From Chitinophagaceae bacterium (GTDB lineage Bacteria > Bacteroidota > Bacteroidia > Chitinophagales > Chitinophagaceae), in NCBI GenBank assembly GCA_016721385.1, contig JADKIE010000002.1:1-64000 (forward strand): a stretch of 64,000 bases of DNA, in the 5' to 3' direction. Positions within the stretch are counted from its first letter, which is position 1. Every line of letters begins with the position of its first letter. Both the position numbers and the translations under genes were made by a program. Shown here one piece after another: positions 60,560 to 64,000 of the stretch. The notes under the pieces are model-generated. The model had not been told where the DNA came from and made no database searches. It was given only the letters and a program-made list of their open reading frames with translations.

Positions 60560-60855
60560 TGGCGAGAAAAGCATACATACTAACATTTGACAGGGACGAC
60601 GAAGTGAATTATAAGGAGTTCCATGATAAATTGACAACACTTCCAAGTGTAATTACCTGGTGGCACTATATAAAATCTTCTTACGTTATAATTTCAAGTT
60701 CAACAAATGCCACATAGCTCACCGACCAAATAATACCCCTACTCCCAACTGGGAAAATATTTTTACTGATGGAACTGAATCTAAAAAACAGGAATGGACT
60801 TTTGGTAAAGGATGCTTGGGATTGGTTGAGAAATGAAGCTACAAAAATTACATAG
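60559..60855 (+). CDS. SinR-family (Cas2-like ferredoxin fold) protein with in-frame TAG
   Basis: 98 codons. It opens MARKAYILTFDRDDEVNYKEFHDKL and continues WWHYIKSSYVIIS, then LTDQIIP and DAWDWLRNE, the pattern of the small SinR-family proteins with a Cas2-like fold. A TAG at 60715 lies where a CAG-type codon would suit (NAT-LTDQ), with no frame change, so a point error or a true nonsense mutation is likely. Coupled to the membrane gene before it. Role unknown; relatives occur near toxin and defence genes. Confidence 0.65.
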
Positions 60856-60859
60856 CTGC

Positions 60860-61057
60860 AGGTAACATCAGGTTTGCTGCAAGGCTGGCTGGACATTGGA
60901 GCAATGGTCATTTTATCGCTGCTGTGCTTCACCTGGGCTGGACCAACATTGTTGGGCTTTTGTTTGTTAACCTGTACTTTTATATCTTTAATAAGCAGCG
61001 GTTCCGGGCAGGACGAGCAATGAATTCCAGCCCTGCAGCAAGCCCTGCCCGTTAGCA
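60860..61057 (+). repeat. attC-like site 36
   Basis: 198 bp. Opens AGGTAAC, closes GTTAGCA. Same arms as site 35. Closes cassette 60119-61051 (GTTACCTGCA against TGCAGGTAAC). Confidence 0.88.
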
Positions 61058-61079
61058 GTAACCTGGACACCCTCCAAAC

Positions 61080-61537
61080 ATGAAACATCTTTTAGTTATT
61101 ATTGGCTTATTATTGACATTTAAGAACGTGGGTTTTAGTCAGGACAGTGTAGGAAATAAAAGATCCACATTCTTGAATGGAGTGCATGTAAAAAGCCTGA
61201 TTATAATTTTCAATGGACTTTTAAAATTGATGATATCCCGACAGAGAAATTTACAAACTATCAAATTGATAAACAGGCTATGAGTGTATGGGCACATATC
61301 AAATTTGATTCAGTATTCTTTAATGAATTTTTATTCAAACGTGTAATTGTAAAGGGTACTAAAAAGAAAAGTGATGATAAATTTAAAATGAGGGAATTTA
61401 TCGGAATAGTTGACTTTGCAACTCTCGATAAGATGGTGGCATTTTTTAATTATACTTGGAAAGGATGGGTAGTCTTTCCGAAAGAAAATCCATTGTATAA
61501 ATTTCGACTATTCAAAAACAAAAAGAAGGAGCAATAG
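61080..61537 (+). CDS. Secreted protein of unknown function (one frameshift)
   Basis: Signal peptide (LLVIIGLLLTFKNVGFSQ). After a break near 61185 the frame continues KPDYNFQWTFKIDDIPTEKFTNYQID and then WAHIKFDSVFFNEFLFKRVIVKG to 61537, about 150 residues of mixed beta-helix character. Not recognised. Single gene of cassette 61052-61758. Confidence 0.6.
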
Positions 61538-61569
61538 TAATTGATAGTTATTGAGGTAAGACAGGCTAC

Positions 61570-61764
61570 TGCTAACATGGGGTTTTTTGCAAGTTGGGCT
61601 AGACAAACTAAGCTTCAGCCAATTGCAAAGCTGGTCTTCAGTTCGGGCTGGACAAACATCGCTGAGCTTTTGTTCTTAACTTCATCATCATTTTTTCAAT
61701 CGGCAGCGGCACGGGCGGACGGAATTCTATTTCCCCAACCTGCAAAAAGCCCTGTTCGTTAGCA
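61570..61764 (+). repeat. attC-like site 37
   Basis: 195 bp. Opens TGCTAAC, closes GTTAGCA. Arms GGGTTTTTTGCAAGTTGGG and CCCAACCTGCAAAAAGCCC, a relative of sites 33 and 34. Closes cassette 61052-61758 (GTTAGCAGTA against TACTGCTAAC). Confidence 0.88.
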
Positions 61765-61772
61765 GCAATTTT

Positions 61773-62519
61773 ATGGCAACCATTAAAATAATTTCAGTAG
61801 CATTAATAATTGGCTTATGTTCTTGTGCAAACAACGAGACAGAGCATTCTAACAATAACAATAAAATTCCTGTTTCGGACACAAACCAAGTTGAGAAAAG
61901 TGTAACACAAAATGTTTCTGACACTATCAAAAGACTTGTCGTTGATGATTATCCAGTGACCAACGAAATGTTTGCTCAACAAAGAGTTGATAACTCCTCA
62001 ACTTTTAGGAAAGTTAGCGGTTTGACACAATCATTAGACAAAGTTTGGTTTGGTAATGACACAGTAAAACAGACCCTTGTATTTGAACTTTATACAGACT
62101 ATCACAGGTTAGCTACATTTAACTTTTACAACAATAGCTTTCCGCCTGACTTGATTAAACAGATAGAACTTCATACACAAGACGGGGAAGTTGTAAGCGA
62201 AAAACAAAAACAAGAAGATTTTCAAGGTTTTTTAAACCAGACAGTAAAAATAAACTCAACCTATTTTGTTTCGGACAAAGGATTTAAACTTGGCGACAAT
62301 AAACAGAAAGCTATTAAACTTTACGGAACTCCTGACGAGCAGACATTAAATAATGGTTTTGAAAAATTAGTGTGGAAGTTTACAGGAGACAATTTATACG
62401 ACGGAAAAGAAAACCTTAAGGGCAAAGCACTTGCTCAAGACAGCTATGGGCATCAAATAACAATGTTTTTCAAAGGCAATAAGTTAGTTGGACAAATTTT
62501 GTACAATGACATTCCTTAA
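61773..62519 (+). CDS. Lipoprotein of unknown function
   Basis: 248 residues, intact. Lipobox leader IIGLCSC, an Asn/Ser-rich spacer, then a domain with paired aromatic and Asp/Asn turns (FELYTDYHRLATFNFYNNSF) and a C-terminal repeat-like part (YGTPDEQTLNNGFEKLVWKFTGD) reminiscent of SmpA/OmlA-like turns in outer-membrane lipoproteins. No firm family. Begins 14 bases inside the cassette, leaving no room for its own promoter. Confidence 0.7.
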   Translation: MATIKIISVALIIGLCSCANNETEHSNNNNKIPVSDTNQVEKSVTQNVSDTIKRLVVDDYPVTNEMFAQQRVDNSSTFRKVSGLTQSLDKVWFGNDTVKQTLVFELYTDYHRLATFNFYNNSFPPDLIKQIELHTQDGEVVSEKQKQEDFQGFLNQTVKINSTYFVSDKGFKLGDNKQKAIKLYGTPDEQTLNNGFEKLVWKFTGDNLYDGKENLKGKALAQDSYGHQITMFFKGNKLVGQILYNDIP

Positions 62520-62529
62520 AAAAAACTGC

Positions 62530-62724
62530 TGCTAACATTGGTATTGCCAATAGTGGGGCTGGACGGAAGTACAATCAGCAGCAGTAAAAATCCAGGCTTC
62601 AGTTCGGGCGGGACAAACAACGCTGATCATTTAATCTTAACTTCATCAAACTATTTTCAATCGGCAGTTGTTCCGGGCGGACGGAATTCTAATCCCCACC
62701 ATCGGCAATACCTGCCCGTTAGCG
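62530..62724 (+). repeat. attC-like site 38
   Basis: 195 bp. Opens TGCTAAC, closes GTTAGCG. Arms GGTATTGCCAATAGTGGGG and CCCCACCATCGGCAATACC. Closes cassette 61759-62718 (GTTAGCAGCA against TGCTGCTAAC). The next cassette, starting GTTAGCGGCA, is not closed in the window. Confidence 0.88.
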
Positions 62725-62826
62725 GCAAGCGTTTTGACACCCTACTACTTCACAGTTTCCCTATTTTATCCACAAGCTGTTGAAAAATAGATTACCAATT
62801 TATTTTAACTGACAGTTTAACTCTGT

Positions 62827-62834
62827 ATATTTGC
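62827..62834 (+). promoter_or_regulatory. Bacteroidota-type -7 element
   Basis: TATATTTG fits the TAnnTTTG element of Bacteroidota sigma factor promoters. No clear -33 partner is at the right distance. It precedes the XRE/reverse transcriptase operon, one of few cassettes with room for its own promoter. Confidence 0.4.
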
Positions 62835-62837
62835 ACC

Positions 62838-63050
62838 AGTTCTTTAAATAGTGCTTTTGACAATTACGTTTACCAGGTTCAAATCGTAAAGTGTATTTAG
62901 TTACACAACCTTAATGGGTTCTTTTGGAGCAATGATGTGATGTTGTACCAGTCTACTACTACCAGTTGACTACTCACAACTAATTTTACTACATCGTTAT
63001 TCTATTATTGTTATTATTTTTTAGTAGCAGGAATTTTAGGGGTGCAAACA
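62838..63050 (+). ncRNA. Candidate structured leader RNA of the reverse transcriptase operon
   Basis: Several hairpins lie in series: AGGTT...GTGTA/TACAC...ACCT near 62874-62915, AGTTG/CAACT near 62963-62981, GATGT/ACATC spanning the latter, and an 8-bp pairing TTTGCACC (62830) with GGTGCAAA (63041). Retron ncRNAs lie just upstream of the RT and are stem-loop-rich, but a short frame (62940-63125, with an in-frame TGA) also covers half the region, so coding and RNA readings compete. Confidence 0.25.
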
Positions 63051-63125
63051 GACGAACAACGTTTATGGATTTGGTTACGGACTTCATTGAATGTAGCAGG
63101 CATTAAAGCCGTAATACAAATATGA
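62940..63125 (+). CDS. Possible small hydrophobic protein (in-frame TGA)
   Basis: The frame from ATG 62940 reads nine codons, a TGA at 62967, then LLTTNFTTSLFYYCYYFLVAG and ILGVQTDEQRLWIWLRTS to a stop at 63123 that overlaps the next start (ATGA). The overlap suggests a real coupled gene with one base error, but no relative is recognised. Confidence 0.35.
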
Positions 63126-63345
63126 TAAGAAATGTTAAAAGCCTTGATGACCTTGAAAAGGAATCAAGCAACTCCTATTGGAGAGCCGTTGTTCGTTTTC
63201 GGATGAAGAAAAAGTTCTTTTAAATGATTGTGTCGTTGCATTACAGCAGACAAAGAAAAGTAGTAACCTTGACCTAATAGTCAAAGTCTTTGAAATTCTG
63301 AGTAAAGTGTTTATTGCAAGTGACCATTTGAAAGACATCTTCTAA
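63122..63345 (+). CDS. Small helical protein of unknown function (frameshifted)
   Basis: It opens MIRNVKSLDDLEKESSN and, after an indel near 63185, continues SDEEKVLLNDCVVALQQTKKSSNLDLIVKV and FEILSKVFIASDHLKDIF to 63343. About 74 residues, all helical. It sits between a possible small hydrophobic gene and the XRE regulator in the reverse transcriptase cassette. Confidence 0.5.
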
Positions 63346-63377
63346 ACCGACACCCTTAATTTTTTTAAAATTATATT

Positions 63378-63685
63378 ATGGACTTAGGCATCACTATAAA
63401 AAACATACGTCAGCAAAAGGGATTAGACAAAATTCATTAGCTGAACAATGTAACATAAGTCAGACATATCTTTCACAGTTGGAAAATAATGTGAAAGAAC
63501 CCAATATTTCTACACTTCGGACTATTTCAGAAAAATTAGGATTACCACTTCCAATCTTATTTTTCTTATCTCTTGACACAGAGGACATAAAACCAGAAAA
63601 AAGAATAGCCTATAATCATTTAGCTCCTTCAATCAAAGCTATGATTGCTGAATTTTTTACTAATGCCTCAAAAGGAAATGATTAA
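63378..63685 (+). CDS. XRE-family transcriptional regulator (one frameshift)
   Basis: The start MDLGITIKNIRQQKG joins, after an indel near 63422, to NSLAEQCNISQTYLSQLENNVKEPNISTLRTISEKLGLPL, a complete helix-turn-helix of the Cro/C1 type. About 102 residues. The C-terminal tail (AYNHLAPSIKAMIAEFF) is probably a dimer interface. It overlaps the reverse transcriptase start by eight bases. HTH genes of this kind are partners in some retrons and also common self-regulators. Confidence 0.82.
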
Positions 63686-64000
63686 TACATTAACACATTT
63701 GGCGTTTGAATTAAAATTTAAACTTCCCGAAATAGAGAGCATCATTAATAATATTGATAAGTTCTATTACGAAAAAGTTGAAATTAAACCTGATAAATTC
63801 GGTAATCCAAAACTTAAAAATGGAGTTATTCAAAAACGAGTTTTAAATCCAAGCATTACAAGGCTAAAATTGTTGCAAAAAAATATTCAGAGAAATATTT
63901 TGCTGAAATTAGAAATGCCTGACTATGCTTTTGGTGCGGTAAAAGGGAAAGACAACGTTCAAAATGCTAAACAACACCAAGGGAAAAAATATATTTTTAC
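63678..64000 (+). CDS. Reverse transcriptase, retron/DRT-like, N-terminal part (cut by window end)
   Basis: 107 codons to the window edge, uninterrupted. After an N-terminal extension come RVLNPSITRLKLLQKNIQRNILLKL and PDYAFGAVKGKDNVQNAKQHQGKKYIF, matching RT motifs 1-2 of retron and defence-associated reverse transcriptases (P-x-x-A-F-G, then NA-x-x-H-x-G-K before the first catalytic aspartate). The catalytic YxDD region lies outside. Overlap with the XRE gene implies one operon. An ATG at 63663 is an alternative start. Confidence 0.8.
   Translation, partial: MINTLTHLAFELKFKLPEIESIINNIDKFYYEKVEIKPDKFGNPKLKNGVIQKRVLNPSITRLKLLQKNIQRNILLKLEMPDYAFGAVKGKDNVQNAKQHQGKKYIF

Larger units (their letters stand above)
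723..62724 (+). mobile_element. Integron-type gene-cassette array with 38 attC-like sites and no integrase in view
   Basis: Thirty-eight imperfect palindromes of 131-202 bp recur in one orientation, each opening with (T/C)AAC and closing with GTT(A/G). The unit between two neighbours always begins with bases complementary to those that end it, the signature of circular cassettes inserted at the GTT core. Almost every cassette holds one gene or a short operon on the plus strand whose 3' end abuts or enters the site. No tyrosine recombinase is encoded here; by site polarity attI and intI would lie left of the window. Without an integrase in view this would be scored as a cluster of attC sites lacking integrase. 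An alternative, a non-IntI recombination system using similar sites, cannot be excluded. Confidence 0.85.

Noticed and set aside
723..62724. Reading the repeated palindromes as MITEs or REP elements
   Set aside because: No target duplications are seen; the flanking bases match across the cassette, not across the repeat, and the sites alternate regularly with single genes.
62766..62774. Perfect DnaA box TTATCCACA
   Set aside because: A single box without clustering, AT-rich unwinding element or dnaA/dnaN neighbours; not evidence for an origin.

Overview
The window is AT-rich Bacteroidota DNA. This is inferred from signal and lipoprotein leaders typical of the phylum, a TAnnTTTG-type -7 element, double-glycine peptide leaders with a C39-ABC exporter, a LytTR/LytS-type two-component pair, and DUF3667, DUF5694, SIMPL and YwqK-like proteins. 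A Chitinophagales or Saprospiria-like lineage is plausible but not proven. Several gene copies differ only by single-base indels, so many of the frameshifts look like sequence error rather than biology.

The dominant structure is a long integron-type gene-cassette array. I count 38 attC-like sites, all in the same orientation. Each starts with (T/C)AAC, has two complementary arms of about 19 nt around a longer central part, and ends with GTT(A/G). They come in two lengths, about 132 bp and about 191-202 bp. Between them lie 37 complete cassettes plus one partial cassette at each edge. For all 37 I checked by eye that the first 8-10 bases after the upstream crossover are the reverse complement of the bases just before the next site, as expected if each cassette once existed as a circle. 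The pairing usually continues beyond position 10 after a nearly constant mismatch. No integrase gene is in the window; by polarity it would lie to the left.

Layout. 1-919: degraded end of a cassette duplicated at 31-32 kb. 914-10329: a 9.4 kb cassette with a disulfide-peptide (bacteriocin-like) system: VKOR/thioredoxin oxidase, two double-glycine peptides, a TlpA-like protein, a C39-ABC exporter and an HlyD adaptor. 10330-28293: about 15 mostly small cassettes coding for lipoproteins, hydrolases, a CPBP protease, SIMPL, aquaporin, HEPN-like proteins, and one cassette with a minus-strand two-component system. 28294-32186: a 3.9 kb cassette with a 606-residue lipoprotein. 32187-45742: membrane proteins, a metallopeptidase, a type IIB/I-like restriction-modification system, an esterase, and a PLD-like protein with a lipoprotein. 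45743-52539: a 6.8 kb cassette with a Dcm-GHKL ATPase-Z1-PD-(D/E)XK system. 52540-62718: Imm26, AlbA-like ATPase, OLD nuclease, EEP phosphatase, SinR-like and lipoprotein cassettes. 62719-64000: an open cassette with an XRE regulator and a reverse transcriptase cut by the window edge.

Taken together, the array stores envelope and secreted proteins, toxin or immunity-like genes and phage-defence modules. Nearly all are read left to right with very short 5' leaders, so many probably depend on read-through or on promoters in neighbouring cassettes.
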